Part shown: piece after piece, positions 1-11,995 of the stretch | Layout: every line of letters starts with the position of its first letter | Numbering within the stretch: position 1 is the stretch's first letter | Assembly (NCBI RefSeq): GCF_033958435.1 | Contig: NC_134161.1 | Coordinates: 2,728,001-2,792,000, forward strand | Origin: Carettochelys insculpta | Lineage: Eukaryota > Chordata > Testudines > Carettochelyidae | Reading direction: 5' to 3' | DNA length: 64,000 nucleotides | Notes under the pieces: generated by a model | Databases searched by the model: none | Told to the model about the DNA's origin: nothing | What the model saw: only the letters and a program-made list of their open reading frames with translations | Position numbers and translations under genes: made by a program

Positions 1-3000
1 AAAAAAAAAGGGTCACATGCTCCATCTCTATCCAGACTAAGGCAGTGTTATCTCTGGCATAGCACTGAGCACCACATCCGCTTTCTCCCGATCAGCAATT
101 CTGCAGTTCTTCTCCTGGGGTGAACCTGCGTATTTCCAGAACTGGGCTCCAAACCCTCCAGGGCTGGTGGCCTCGCCTGACCAGGACAGTGGAGGCCGCT
201 GGCCTTCCAGTGACACAACGTGTAAATAATTATCAGGGTGCCTTGCCCCCATCTGGTTTGCATCATGTTTCCTGTAGTGCCTGTTTAATCCTCATATGTT
301 CTCAGCTTCCCCAAATGCACTGCAATGGGGGGAAAAACCCCAAAAGGAGTTTGGATAACAGCGGTGCAGCTGTTCTCTGTTGCCCCGGTAGTTAATGGCC
401 AAACAAGCTGAGCAATTCCCTCTGAGTCTGTGCATCCGCCAATCAGATCTTGTGTAAATTGTCTTTCTTTCCCCCCAGCTCCTCTTCCGGCAGATTGGAG
501 CTAGTCTTTGCCACAGTTCAGTAGCCTCCGCATTGATCTCAGGAGGGCCTGGAAAGCACATCTCTCATAGTTCAAGAGAAAACAAATGATTCAGCCTGAC
601 TGGTGGATAGAGCTTCACCGCTCCTCTGGAGACACGTATTGATCAAAGAAATTTGTCAAGTCCTGTCAATGGCTGAATGGGAATTGGACTGTCACTTTGA
701 TGAGGGAAAGGGCTGTCAGGCTCCAGCTGGGTACGAAACACGGATTTCATGTTGCAGGCCACTGGGAGCCATCTCAGACACAGAAACCCTGTAATCAGAC
801 TCTTTGGGACCACTCAGGAAGCAAAAATATAAGAAATCACAGAAGCCCAAAGTGGGCGATATCTGCTGTCACGGTTGCAGGACTAGCTGCGCCTCTGTCT
901 CCCTGATTTTCTTTGGACGCCTTTTCAGGAGTCCAGCCTTGGTCTTTGCCTCTCTTGGCATGGAATTCCGCAGTTCTCCCACTGTCAGCTCAGGCTCTTG
1001 GGAACAGAACCCTGGGCCTTTGCCATGCTTAGGCTACAGGTCCAGAGAAGCTTGGCACCTGTAGTTCTTCATGTCTGGAGTCTGCTGCCCGTGGGGCATA
1101 CAGAGACCAGACCAGACGGCTGTTTTCAAGACAGTATTGCAGGAGGAGCAATGCTTAAGAGAAGGACTTCAGAAGTTTTGTGATGATCTCAGTGCAGTCA
1201 AAGGCAGAACTTGGGGGCATTGTGAGTGTCATGTGATATTCCTGCACTGCAGAAGCGATCAATAAATCCAATGATAAGTTATATAACTCAGTATTGAATG
1301 TCATTGGTTCAAGAATCTCCTTGTAAACTCAGACACAGCACCGAGGCTTCAAAACACAAGTTCTTTTGCTCTTACACATCCTGAATGACGGATTAGCTTT
1401 GTCAAGTATCTCTTCCTGTGAGACAATCTGGCCTGCTTAATGACATACGTGTAACTTGGATAAAGGCAAAAGAAATGACACTGCACAGCTGTAAAGAATT
1501 TTTCCTCTCCTGGCTTATGCATATCTAGTTCTGTGCAGCAGATTGACAAAAGGATGGGGAAAAAACTGTATTGACTCTTGCGAAAAGTGTGAGAAAATGT
1601 CACGTAAAGGGACCCACATCTGAAATACAGTCACTTCAACGAGAAATGCAACATACAGTGACCAAAGTAACATTATGAAAGAGGAAATAAAGAAGAATCC
1701 CTTATCCATTTGTAACTGCAGAAGGAATGTTAGAGAAAATACAGATCCAATTAGAATGTAATTCATCACCCAAGGTGGAATTTGACCAGGGCACCAGTGT
1801 TAATATTGCTCCTCTTAGAAAAAGCACAGTAGGGTATGAAAGACCCTAAGTGCACACGATTAGAACTGAGTGAATTATTCATAATGAGTCTTTTATTTGC
1901 CACATTTCATCACAGCTCTCACTGTCCATGAAGTGATTGCAATTGTGCCACATTCATTTGTTATTCGAAATCATTTGATGAACAATTCTGCTACGGATTC
2001 TTCTTCTGTAGCTTGTGTATGAGCAATTCTGTGAAACTGTTCGACAGTCAACATAGCTGTCGTCTTGACTGGACTTGTCGGCTGCACTGAGATTGTCTCT
2101 GCTCACTGATTTTTTTTTGCAGGAAACTCCTAGTTTCCTTTCTCGGTGTGAATGCTCATGATTCTGAATTTAAATTTGCTGCCTGTGAACATTGATAACA
2201 TTTCCCTGCTTTGACAAACTTTCCTGCCAGTGAACTTGTTTACTGGAATATTTCTGTGCGGGAGCCAAATTCAGGAGAAATGAATCTGTGTAATGGTTTG
2301 AATGAAAGGTAGCCGAAAATGTTTGGAGGACTTTGCCTGGCTGTAGTGAGGACTTTAATTGCGTGTCTCACCTGAAAGATGCCACATCCAGGAGCACAGC
2401 AGTTTTTTGTGGGTCTTATAACAGGTCACATCTTTCTCAAAGCCCCAGCACCTGGTTTCAGATGACTGGAAGAGAAAGTCCTTTTTTTTTTTTAACCTGA
2501 GTGTCTAGCCCTCATGGTTTGAGAGGAAAGCTTGAAAATGAGACCCAAGTGTGATCTACAGCCAAGTGAGAAAGAACCCAAAGTGTATTGCTAGAAAAAA
2601 ATCTCATAATTTTTTTGTGTCAGTGTCCTGTGTTTTTCCCAGCTAACTCTATATGACTGTTGAATGTGAAGATGAAGCAATACTACAGTGCTCTTAGCAT
2701 CACACCAGGGAATCAGTTCCATACTGATTCAGATGAAAAAGCTGAGCCTATTCACTCTCCTGGAACGCTCCCTGCAGCAGCTACATGTTCCGTTGAAGAA
2801 CAGAGCCAGCCCAGTGAGCTTAAATTGTAAGACGTTGTTTGCCTCACAAGGAAGTGATGTAACTATGAAGACATATAGTTCTCCCTGTTTGCTGGCTATC
2901 CTTTTACACCCACTTGTCAAGCAGCAGATTTAAACAGAATAAACCACAAGGAAAAAGTCTCCAAAGAAAACATGCACATAATTACAAAAGTGTGGCACAA

Positions 3001-4061
3001 GCCCCTCTGTTACTGACGTGGCCAGTGTAAGCGAATGTAATGGAACTGACCTCCTGTACTCTGCAGAATGCTGCTCCAGCAAAGTCTGCTGGTTTGGTGC
3101 ATGAAGACACCTGTTAAACATCCATTAAATATAATGACAGAGCGGTGATAGCAAAATAAAATCAAAATTACTGTTCATTATTCCTTTGCTCACATGGCCT
3201 CTCTGATGGGTAATAGACCAGTGATAGAATCTTACTGCTCGGGAAATGACACCTGTGAACACCTGAGCCAGCCATGGGATGTCAGCCAAGAGTCATTACC
3301 AGAGATTGATAGACACGATGCTCGTCTAGAAGAAAAGGCCCTTCACTCTGAGCGGTGCAGTCTCTGATCTTCAGTTTTCTGCTCTGCCTGAGCTCCCTAA
3401 TCTCCACTGACCCCTGTAATGCCTCATGTAGGGAATGCAGCTGGGTTTGCATTTTTTAGTGCTTGCAAACAGCTGATCTCTGCTCCAGTCGCAGACCTAT
3501 CATGGGGCTGGTGCCGGCTGAACAGCTGATGCTAAATTTGTACCAAGGCAGAGAGGCCATATGTGGCTCATGGTGCACATGTCTGAGCAACACCTGTTTA
3601 CGCAATTCCCTTCGAGAGAGTTGAAAGAACTACGCAGCAGCTCTGGATGTGACTGGGTCAGTGGAGAGCAGAGGCAGAACGGAGAGAGGCTAATTTGTAA
3701 CAGAGAGCATGCACTATACAGAGAGCAGCACTTCACTAAGTCTCTGACCGGGTGGCACTTTGGAGAAAAATCAGACAGCAAGAAATCTATTAGGAAAAGC
3801 TAAGTTTGTCCGAAATTTGTCCAAGCTTGTGTGAAAACAAACCTCTGTGTTCCAAGAGTGCTCAGCAGCTGTGGTGCATGACAGGGTAGTCCTGACCAAG
3901 GTGAGAATGAATGAAGTTTCACTGCAGCTTCTGTGATCACATGGGTACGATGCTTCTAACCCAGCTATTGAAATAAAGTCAAGGCAGTTACTTAAATACT
4001 GAGCCCACATTTCAAACAAGAACGTGATGGATGACTGTGTTTTAGGCCTCGATTGAGCAAA
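1..4061. other. Unannotated DNA, no gene recognised
   Basis: I see no conserved coding frame, RNA gene or recognisable transposon in this stretch. The frames present are under 101 codons, overlap each other on both strands and show no known domain. There is only a short poly-T run near 2482-2494 and generally AT-rich sequence from about 1.3 to 3.2 kb. Confidence 0.6.
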
Positions 4062-4528
4062 AGCGGGCACCACATTTTAAGAAAGATGCAGAGAAATTGG
4101 AGAAGACCCAGAGAAGAGCAACAGGCGCTATGAGGGAAGATGGAAAGAACTGTTGTTCAGTTCGTGTTCAGTTTAGAAAAGAGAAGACTGAGAGGGGGCA
4201 TGATAGCGGTTTACAAGTTCCAAAAAGAAGGTTACAAGGAAGAGGAAGAAACATTGTTCTTTTTGGCCTCTGAGGACAGGACAAGAAGCAATGTCGGGAT
4301 TAAACTGCAGCCATGGAGGTTTAGGTTGGACATTAGGATGAACTTCCTCTCAGGGCAGTTAAAGGCTGGAATAAATTGCCTAGGGAGGTCTCCGTCACCG
4401 GGAGGTATTAAAGACATCTGTCAGGGATGGTCTAGATGGTACTTAGTCCTGCTGAGAGGACAGGGGACTGGCCTCAGTGATTCTTGAGGTCTCTTCCAGT
4501 TCAAATGTTCTACGATTTTATGAAAATA
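4062..4528 (+). mobile_element. CR1: CR1-type LINE, 3' end fragment
   Basis: This is the 3' end of a chicken-repeat-1 type non-LTR retrotransposon, a family that copies itself through an RNA intermediate. A 115-codon frame at 4140-4487 carries the usual C-terminal block: [16 protein letters not shown], then DRTRSN, then a degenerate RLDIRMNFLSGQ. It is followed by the usual 3' untranslated end, a TAGATGGT/CTGGTCCTGC-like stretch, GAGGTCTCTTCCAGTT and a decayed terminal TCTATGATT-type repeat. A deletion near 4120 removes the segment that normally joins the RATKMI and YEERL blocks. The copy is 5' truncated and cannot be active. Confidence 0.9.
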
Positions 4529-5714
4529 TGAACTTGCTTTAAGTTAAGCATGTCTAATTCCATCCCTTCTCAACAAAGCATTTAAGCTGGTGCTTAAATG
4601 TGAGCATGTGCTGAAGAGCTTTGCTAAACTTGGGGCTTAGTCAGTTTCAAGTACAGACCTGGTTATGCTGGATAATTTCAGCAGAGCACCTTGTTCATTA
4701 CCAGTTCACACAGCCTTAACGGAACCTTAATGGGCCCTTTGCTTTCAAGCACCTTTGCTAGAATAGTGATGTTATTGCTCATTGTCAAGACCTGAGCCAG
4801 TAGAGATTGCATGGAAATTTTCAGCAGATTTTGGGTCATGGCTTTGGGGAATGAATATTTTTCCATTCATTTAAGTTTTTCACAGGAATCTGGGGATTCA
4901 GAAATTGCCAGGGTAGGAAAATTTCCATTGTTTTGTTTTTTATTTCGTTTCCTCCCTTTCTCTTTTTCCCCTGTGTCACTGAAAAAGAAAGGAATGGGAA
5001 TGCGAACCTAAAATCCCCCTTGGAACTACGATCCCTTAAAGAGTCCCTGGGGCACCATAGAGATGAGCATGTGGATGACAGCAGAACTGATTTCCATGAG
5101 GCTTCCTAACTGAGAAGAGCCAGGATGATTTTCCTACCTGAGTCAAACCCCACCTCCCCAAACCAACAGCCAGAACCTTTCCATCCCCTTAGGGGAGAAC
5201 TTCTTGCTGCCAGATAAACAAAGCACAGTTAATTGTCCCTTGGGGCCTGGGAGTTACACAAGGAGTTATAATCTGTGAATGGCAGGGGCACATGCCTGGC
5301 TAAGAGAGAGGCAACAGGAACAATGCAAAGCACATGTTTGAATTCCACAGTGCCACTGGGTCACAATTAAGATCAGCTGTGTAATCCTCCTACCCCAAGT
5401 GGACTTGCTCTGATGTCCTCACAAACTCTGGAGATAATCAGACATTTTGGGCTAATATCATAGGTCCGCATAATTTGACAGTCAGTGTTACCATCTGAGC
5501 TCAGCATCTGCATTAAAACTGCAGAGCCAGGCAGGGGCAGTGTAGTGAGGAGAAAGAGGAAGGGTTGGCTGGGGCACCGTGCCTTCCAAACAGCCGTTTG
5601 CATGGTGCAGGGGAAACACCTGACTGATCTTCTTTCTAAAAGGGGGTTCGGAAAGAAAGATTTGGAGAAGGTTCCTGTGTTTGTTCTTTTGGGAGGTAAT
5701 GGAAGCATCAGGTA
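4529..5714. other. Unannotated DNA
   Basis: No gene, RNA or clear repeat seen. Low-complexity T/C-rich sequence lies around 4930-4980. Confidence 0.5.
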
Positions 5715-6016
5715 CAGGTTGAACCTCTCTTAGTCTGGCATCATCTGTAATCTGACATGATTTTAGTTAGCCAGACAACCACTGATCAGGGGTGTGGCTG
5801 AGTTTCCCACAGTTCCATGAAGTTTGTTTACAGTCAGCAGTCCTGGCTCTCAGGGCTCTGTGCTGTTATTTAACTGTAACTTACCCCTCCGTGCTTTCTG
5901 AGAGCCCAGTAAGCAGTGGAAGTGTGGGTAATACCGCTAGACAATACGGACCTCCTATAGACTGGCAAATTTTCAGCACCAGTCAGGTTCCTAGATTGCT
6001 GGACTGGAGAGGTTGG
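5715..6016. mobile_element. MITE with mariner/pogo-like ends
   Basis: The left end reads CAGGTTGAACCTCTCT and the right end reads GGACTGGAGAGGTTGGAG, which is the inverted counterpart (CAACCTCTCCAGTCC on the other strand). A TA dinucleotide sits directly outside both ends, as expected for the Tc1/mariner superfamily. The interior has no transposase frame, so this is a nonautonomous miniature element of about 300 bp. A second copy with the same ends and similar length lies at 26127-26454. The assignment to mariner/pogo is an inference from the TA flanks. Confidence 0.65.
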
Positions 6017-6017
6017 A

Positions 6018-6189
6018 GATATACCTCTCTCATAGAGCTGGAAGGCACCTTCAGAAATCTTCAAGTCCAGTTCCCTGCCCTCATAGCAGGACCTATCACC
6101 ATCTTTTTTTGTTTAAATCTATTTTGACCTCAATTTCTAAATGGCCCCCTCAAGGATGGAACGCTCAAACCACTGAGCCATCCCTCCCC
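6018..6189 (-). mobile_element. tRNA-derived SINE with CR1-like tail, internally deleted
   Basis: Read on the minus strand, the element starts near 6189 with GGGATGGCTCAGTGGTTTGA, which is a tRNA-like head carrying the polymerase III A box. It then jumps to TCCTTGAGGGGGCCATTTAG and finishes with a CR1-like tail (GACTTGAAGATTTCTG..., CAGCTCTATGAG). The segment that should hold the B box is missing, so this copy lacks half of the internal promoter. SINEs with this head and a CR1-shared tail are known from cryptodiran turtles, which supports the proposed source. Confidence 0.75.
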
Positions 6190-6204
6190 TTGCAGGTTCC
6201 ACCT

Positions 6205-6340
6205 GTACTCCCATTGTAAAGACACGAAACTGAGAGATTCTGTTATTTGCCCAAGGCCAGCTAGGGAATCAATGCCATCAGTGGGATTTGAACTCAGGGC
6301 AGATGAGTCCCCGTCCAGAATCATAACAGACCAACCTTCC
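6205..6340 (+). mobile_element. MIR: MIR-type SINE
   Basis: Contains the MIR core and tail in order: GAAACTGAGAGATTCTG, TTTGCCCAAGGCCAGCTAGG, then GGGATTTGAACTCAGGGCAG. These match the well-known amniote MIR consensus with moderate divergence. It is an ancient, immobile copy directly next to the tRNA-derived SINE. Confidence 0.8.
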
Positions 6341-7499
6341 TCCCTGGCGTTTGGGCATCACTGGCATGGCTCTGGGCTGTCAAGACAGGGATGGTTGATC
6401 GGTGTTTCAAATGGGTACATTTTACTTGGGAGCCAGTTCATAGCTACTTTTCCTCATGGGATTAACATGTATCTGGATAAGTAGTCCCAAGCACCAGGGG
6501 CAGAAGATGGCCATTGGCAGAGGTCCAAAGCCCACAGAGCCAGGCATGCGGCAGGCTGTGCTCATTTGGGAAGAGACCCAGAGCAGATCCGCAGATGTTT
6601 GTTTACATGAGCAATGGTTCCAGCGTGGGCTGATGGGATGGCAGGCTGGCATGCCTCCTTCAAAGCCTCCAGCTCTTTGCTTCAGCATCTTCTGACTGGC
6701 TTGTGTTGCCTCCGCACAGACAGCGAAGGCGCTGGCATATGGTAATGCATATTTAACTGATATTTACATTCAACATTGTCTCTGTGTAGCTCTGTTTTCC
6801 TTTGCAAATGCTTTCATTCCTCCAGACTTGTGGCTGCTGCAATTTAGGAATACACAGGAGAGAACATGATGGAGGGAGTCAGGCGTGATTGGCACATGCC
6901 AGCCAAAGACTCCCGGGTACAGAGAGCAAGTCCACCCTGAGAAAGTTCCACGCAGCTCCAGTCAGGTACCCGGCATGATGAGTCCTACCTAGCAGCTCCC
7001 TTGCTTCGATAAAGGGCCCTGGAGTTAATTCTGACAGGTGGCAGAAGTCATTGCAGAGAGGGTTACGGGGCAGAGCAGAGCTATTTGGGATGTGCAGAGT
7101 ATGTCAGAAGACCACAGCACTCTTCTCTGTGTTCTCCTGGGCTTTCATTGAATGGACTCCCTATGCCTGCAGCTGCAGCCAGGTCCTCTCCAAACTTTTT
7201 CAGTCAGAGGAGCGCAAGAACCATAACAGATCTCACCAGCAGGACACTGAATCCAGTATCTCATCTGCAGCGGTGGCCAGGCTTGCTGCTTCAGAGGACG
7301 ATACAAGGGGCTCCTTAATGGACCTACTCAGAGGGGCAGTTTCTTTCAAACCTCTGTCATTTCGAAGTTGATTTGTGCCCTGAAGCAGGAGTGTGTAAGT
7401 TCCTCCTAAAAGAAAAATACATTTTAATCCTATAGGATCTAACTGAGGGTGTTCTCACTACCCAGATAAAAGCCTAATGCTTTCTTTGAGTCTGCCTAG
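6341..7499. other. Unannotated DNA
   Basis: No gene or repeat recognised. The frames around 7051-7371 are unsupported by any domain. Confidence 0.5.
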
Positions 7500-7857
7500 G
7501 CTCTTGGCCTAATTGCAATCTTGTGGGCTAATTATGTCCTGTAGAAACGTATTTCAAAATTCTGTTTCTGTTCCCATTCTAAGCGTGTTGGCTTTCAACT
7601 TCATAGACTCATCTTTGTTCTCGTAATGTCAGATGTGGTAAATGGGAAAATCAGGTTTATTTTCCCTGCATCATTTAAAATGCATATTGTTTGTTTACCA
7701 AGCATCTTGATCACTCTGTATCAGTTACCTGTCCTTTTCGTTATTAACCTCTGCCCAATTTGTGTGTCCTTGCCAAACTATCAGTCAAGAGAGAGGTTTT
7801 TCTTTCAGGTCATTGATAAAAAGGTTAAAAGTACAGGGCCAAGTTAGTTTGACAGGA
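7500..7857 (-). mobile_element. Old CR1-like LINE fragment
   Basis: On the minus strand this resembles the region between the reverse transcriptase and C-terminal block of CR1/L3-type elements. Recognisable landmarks on the plus strand include CTTGTGGGCTAATTATGTCC, CAACTTCATAGACTC..TTGTTCTCGTAATG and TCATTGATAAAAAGGTTAAA followed by AGTACAGGGCC. Divergence is high and no frame is open. It ends abruptly at the neighbouring LINE remnant near 7858. Confidence 0.5.
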
Positions 7858-8085
7858 TCCATTTTCCATAAACCCAAGTTACAGCTAGCAGAGGAGAAGC
7901 GAGCGCACAGAAAGCACAATAAGGACTTGCCAGACACCCACTACATCTGCAAGAGATGCAGCAAGGACTGTCACTCTCGTGTGGGTCTTCATAGTCACAG
8001 CAGACGCTGTAAATAAAGTCCTCAATTGAAACTTTAAAGGGCGCAATCCATAGTCTATGCAGACTGAAGGATGCCTACTACTAAA
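7858..8085 (+). pseudogene. LINE 3' remnant with C-terminal C2HC zinc finger
   Basis: A frame ending at 8016 encodes a basic stretch (KRAHRKHNKDLPDTHYIC) followed by a compact zinc-binding motif. It has Cys-X2-Cys, twelve residues, then His-X3-Cys at the extreme C-terminus (CKRCSKDC...GLHSHSRRC). Finger tails of this shape are found at the end of open reading frames in some vertebrate non-LTR retrotransposons. The sequence after the stop, GGGCGCAATCCATAGTCTAT and ACTGAAGGATGCCTACTACT, looks like the conserved 3' untranslated end of the same kind of element. The upstream part of the protein is absent, so this is a 5'-truncated relic and not a host zinc-finger gene. The exact LINE clade is not certain. 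Confidence 0.55.
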
Positions 8086-9261
8086 CCCAAGTTGATTGGC
8101 ATTGATTACTTTACACTCCTTTAATTTTTCTGCCTTCTGTCTACAGGCCAGGAAGGGTCTGTGACAAGATCTTGGACACTCTTTTTCTCCAGTGTGCTTC
8201 CAAGTTCCCTGAAGTCATCTACTGTTTATATATCTCACATCACAGCATCATTAGGGTTACTGGGAACCAGCACTGAAGGATCCTTTTCCACCAACTTGAG
8301 AGGCCTGTCCAGGCACAGAGTAACATCACCTGCCGTGGTTTTGGGAAGGCAGCACTCTGTCCTTTTGTCTGCCTGTTCCTTGCAGAATGTTCTTTCAGTT
8401 CTTTGCAGGGCTGAATCCCCAACAAGGCTTGTCTGTCTTTCTTGGAAGGCTTGAGAACTCCGTGTGGGCAAGTGTGATTTTGGGCTGGCCTGCCTTCCAC
8501 AGGTGTATCCCATAGGTCTCTCCATTCCTTTCAACCAGTTGGCTCTTCAGAGGTGTCTGCCACAGTTTCCATGCTGAGGATCTGCAACCTATTGAAAACT
8601 TCTGGATGTGTGGAATTCCTCCCTGTGGTCTTTTCTCCAGTGACCACAGACTATCTCCAGCTGTGCAGAATGCTGCCGTGACTACAGCTGCCTTTCTGAC
8701 TTACTCTCTCTTGCTGTCTCCTTGGTGGTCTCCTGCTTTCTTCCTTGGACTTGGACGACTGGTGTTTTCTGAGCCTAGTGGTCTAGCAATGCCTCAGCTT
8801 TTCTGACTCTGAATAACATTTCTGTTGGCCCCTCGAGTCCCCAAACCTTCTCTGTGGCACAGCCACCAGCTTGCACTTTGTGCACTGGAAGTCCCTTCAG
8901 GGTACAGGCAAGAAAGAAAGCATGAACTATTCATTGCAGATCAGCACCACCGTTCCATCTCCAGAACATTCCTGGTAGCTTCCTGAGTTTGCAGCTCATG
9001 CTAGCAAGTGGCTTTTTGCATCAAGTATCTCTGCTTAGCTCAACTCAGCTCTTCCCTGCTTCAATTTACAGCTCCGAGACTTCAAATGGTGAAGCTGATC
9101 AAAGCTCCCAGTTAGAGCCTCCAGGCCTTATTGTTATGTGATGTCCTCTCTCACATGTTTCCTCTCTGAACCAAACATTTCCAAACATCTTCCTGTGGAA
9201 GCTTCTCCTTGTCTTTAATTGTTTTCATCAACTATGTTTGAACCTTTCTACTTCTGCTCTC
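8086..9261. other. Unannotated DNA
   Basis: No gene recognised. Overlapping frames on both strands at 8161-8534 have no known domain. Confidence 0.45.
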
Positions 9262-9650
9262 TGTTTGGAGATCAGGTGATCAGTACTGATCACAGTGTTC
9301 AGGTAAGGGCAGCCCATTGATTTATTCACATTATGGCACTGTTATATTTCCATTATTATTTTCCATCCTGTTCTTGATACACTCTAACAGTCTGTGGCAT
9401 TATATCAACCAATGCTGTGCTGGCAGTTGCTTCCACTGAGCTGTCTGCAGTATTGCCCAGGTCTTTTACTTGTGTGGTGAGATCTGATTCAGAACCCAGC
9501 AATGCTTGTGAATAGATTGACCCATTCCTTCGGAATGCAATACCTTGTCCGAAATAGGAATTATTTGCCACTTGGTTGGTTAGGTCCCTCCAGTCATCTG
9601 TAGTCTTGATTAATTGAAATACTATGGTGTCTGCGATTTTTAAACTTTAC
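9262..9650 (-). mobile_element. Ancient CR1/L3-like LINE fragment
   Basis: On the plus strand the order of landmarks follows the complement of the CR1 reverse transcriptase C-terminal region: GTGTTCAGGTAAGGGCAGCC, a TTTATTCACATTATGGCACT stretch, TGCTGTGCTGGCAGTTGC, TCTTTTACTTGTGTGGTGAG, and GGTTAGGTCCCTCCAGTCAT. It is heavily mutated with no open frame, so the call rests on collinearity. Confidence 0.5.
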
Positions 9651-9794
9651 GTAGTGAATTCTATAGCCAGCATGCATAATTCTCATCATTTTGAGAATGC
9701 ATTCACAGAAGCCTTTCCAGTTAGGTCTCAGTGAGACGTCAGGGACAGCTTTTTGTTGAGGTTCTCAATCCTTACTCTGAGGTAGGCTAATATA

Positions 9795-9838
9795 TTTTGC
9801 TAGTCTTTAAAGTGCTACTTGACTGCTTTTTGTTTTGA
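9795..9838 (+). mobile_element. Terminal fragment of palindromic repeat family
   Basis: The short stretch CTAGTCTTTAAAGTGCTACT followed by TGACTGCTTTTTG matches, in reverse orientation, the left end of the palindromic element at 63386-63783. Only one terminus survives here. Confidence 0.6.
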
Positions 9839-10784
9839 CGGAACAAATATATGCAGTATGTGAAAACTCTGCGTACTCTGAGAACTCCTACTGGTAACCT
9901 TGTGGCGTACCCTCTATACAAGAATCATGCTGTTATGAATATTATGGGGCCACCTAAAACCCCAGCCCTGCTTGGACTGCACACACCTCCTGAGGGGCTC
10001 TCCCACCCCAAAGAGCTGATAATCAGAGAAGACAGACAAAGGAAACCAAGACACAAAAAGTCTACATCTGCACTATGAGATAAATTTGAATATATTAATA
10101 TTGATTTTGTAACACTGGATTTTATAAATTTGATCTGGACTATCCTCACCTCCCCACGTCCTCCTCAACTTATTGCTGCCACACTCAATTGGCAAACATC
10201 GACTGTTGCAGTAATGCATTCTGGGAACCAATCCCACAGTTCCCTCATCCCTGTAGCATTCTGGATATGTTTGCTGGTATTTGAAATCCTCTTCCCACAT
10301 TGCACTTTCCTCATTCCCCTCCCATAGTAAGCAAACATCCATTTTTCCCATTGGAAGGAAGGAAAAGTAGGGAGTCCACAGAAATGGCAAAAAAGTTTAC
10401 AGAAATGGCTTTCTTCTGTAACTGAATTATCAAGGATTTTATAAAAATCAGCAAGCGTGTGTCTTCTCAACTGGCCGTCCACTGACAGCCCCCCTTCCCT
10501 AGATTGTATCTAATCCCTGAAAATAACACAGGGACAATGAAAAGCTTGAAGAAAGAGTTGATAGCACAGTTTTTGAAAGAAGAGAGTTGCTGAGGAGAGG
10601 GTATTTGGCTTCCCAATTCATTATACAGCTTCTGTGCACAGTCCGTATTCACAACCAGCCCTCCAGCCGCTCTTCCCTGCATGAAGGGGTGGAGAGTTAG
10701 AAGAAAGAGGCTAGAAAAGGCTAAGAACAATTATTCTGATCTTCCCTCTGCACTACACAGACATTGTCAACATGGGGGATGGCA

Positions 10785-11530
10785 GCAACGCCTTGAAAAT
10801 CTTAGCTGCTGGTGGAGACTTTACCCCAGCAGCAGCAAGCCCCTGAAAATCTTGGTCACCCGGGGAAACTTCTCCCTCCCCACTGGCAGCAGCTACTTCC
10901 TGAGTCCTTGTTGGGGCATGGGGGGGTTTCAGTGTGGGGACCAGTTGAAGTAGTCCCCCCTCCCGCAGCAGCAAGACCCTGAAAATCTTGGCCGCTGGGG
11001 GAAGTCAAATGTTGTGAGTGTAGAGGACTGGACTGGATGACCTCTCAAGGTCCCTTTCAGTTCTATGACACAGGTGTATCTCCATATAAAATTGCTACAC
11101 TGTCTTTCCAAAACATGCTGCCAGGGAAATCTCTTACACTGAACTTATAACAGAAATAGGAATCTCAACTGGCCCTTCACCCACTGTTCCCTGTGGTTTT
11201 GGCGGGGCAAAGCATGAAGGAAGGGTATAGAAAAAGATTTTTTTAACTGCACTATCAAAGATTTTGCAAACAGCAGATGTCTGCAATGTGCAGCAGGCCC
11301 CCCCAAATTTTTTTTGCACTGGAAGGGTGGGGTCTGGCATCTGTGGCTGCAGGGCTGGTTGAATGTTCCCCCTCCCCTGAAAATCTTAGCCACCGGGGGA
11401 GACTTCTGCATACATCCTGGCAGCAGCAAGCCCCTGAATGTATATTTAAGGCACAGGGGGGTCAGGGATCTGTGGCTGCAGAGCCAGTTGAAGTGGTCCC
11501 CTGGGTGGCAGCAGGCCCCTGAAAATCTCT
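10785..11530. repeat. Degenerate GC-rich tandem units
   Basis: The word CCTGAAAATCTTGG/AGC recurs near 10793, 10845, 10979, 11377 and 11519. It is usually preceded by GGCAGCAGCAAGCC and followed by a CCGGGGGAGACTTC-like run. Spacing is irregular, so this is a decayed minisatellite-like array inside the composite element. Confidence 0.6.
11020..11072 (+). mobile_element. CR1: Short CR1 3' end fragment
   Basis: Reads GAGGACTGGACTGGATGACC, TCTCAAGGTCCCTTTCAGTT, CTATGA, the standard last 50 bases of a CR1 copy. It interrupts the GC-rich tandem units, so it arrived after them. Confidence 0.7.
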
Positions 11531-11679
11531 CCTGCCCTGGTAGCCCTCACTGCGCTGAAGCCAGGACATGGTGCTGTCTGGCAGCATGGTCCACACTGAG
11601 CAGAAGGCGTATCCTTTTATAGGCTACTCACATGATGAGGCTGTGTGCAGAAAAGACCCTGACTGCATGATGCCTGTTG

Positions 11680-11995
11680 GGGAAAAGAAGTTTCTTGGCC
11701 TCTCACATAAGCACGACGCCTCCGATAGCGTCGCTGCTACACGTTGCCGTGGAACAAGGGCTGGCACCAGTGCAGAAGAAAACCAAAACCAAAACCAAAC
11801 CAAGCGCTCGGCTGACAGAGGTAGAAACAGGAGCAGAGCTCAACTAGTAGCAAGGAAAGATGTTTCTCAGCATCTCATACGAGCATGACCCCCACGGCCG
11901 TGCTGAGAGCAAAGAAAGCAAGCCAGCACCAGAGCTGATCTAACAGCAAAGAAAGAGAGAAGTTTCTCAGCCTCTCACACAAGTATGACCCCACA
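11680..11995. repeat. Three diverged repeats with a TTTCTCAGC-CTCTCACA core
   Basis: A core of about 35 bases recurs at 11688, 11857 and 11955: GAAGTTTCTTGGCCTCTCAC, GATGTTTCTCAGCATCTCAT and GAAGTTTCTCAGCCTCTCAC, each followed by an AAGCACGAC or AGTATGACCCC-like end. The spacing is unequal. No coding meaning is apparent. Confidence 0.5.

Noticed and set aside
6018..6189. A functional tRNA gene
   Set aside because: Only the A-box half is present, it continues into a CR1-like tail, and no cloverleaf can form.
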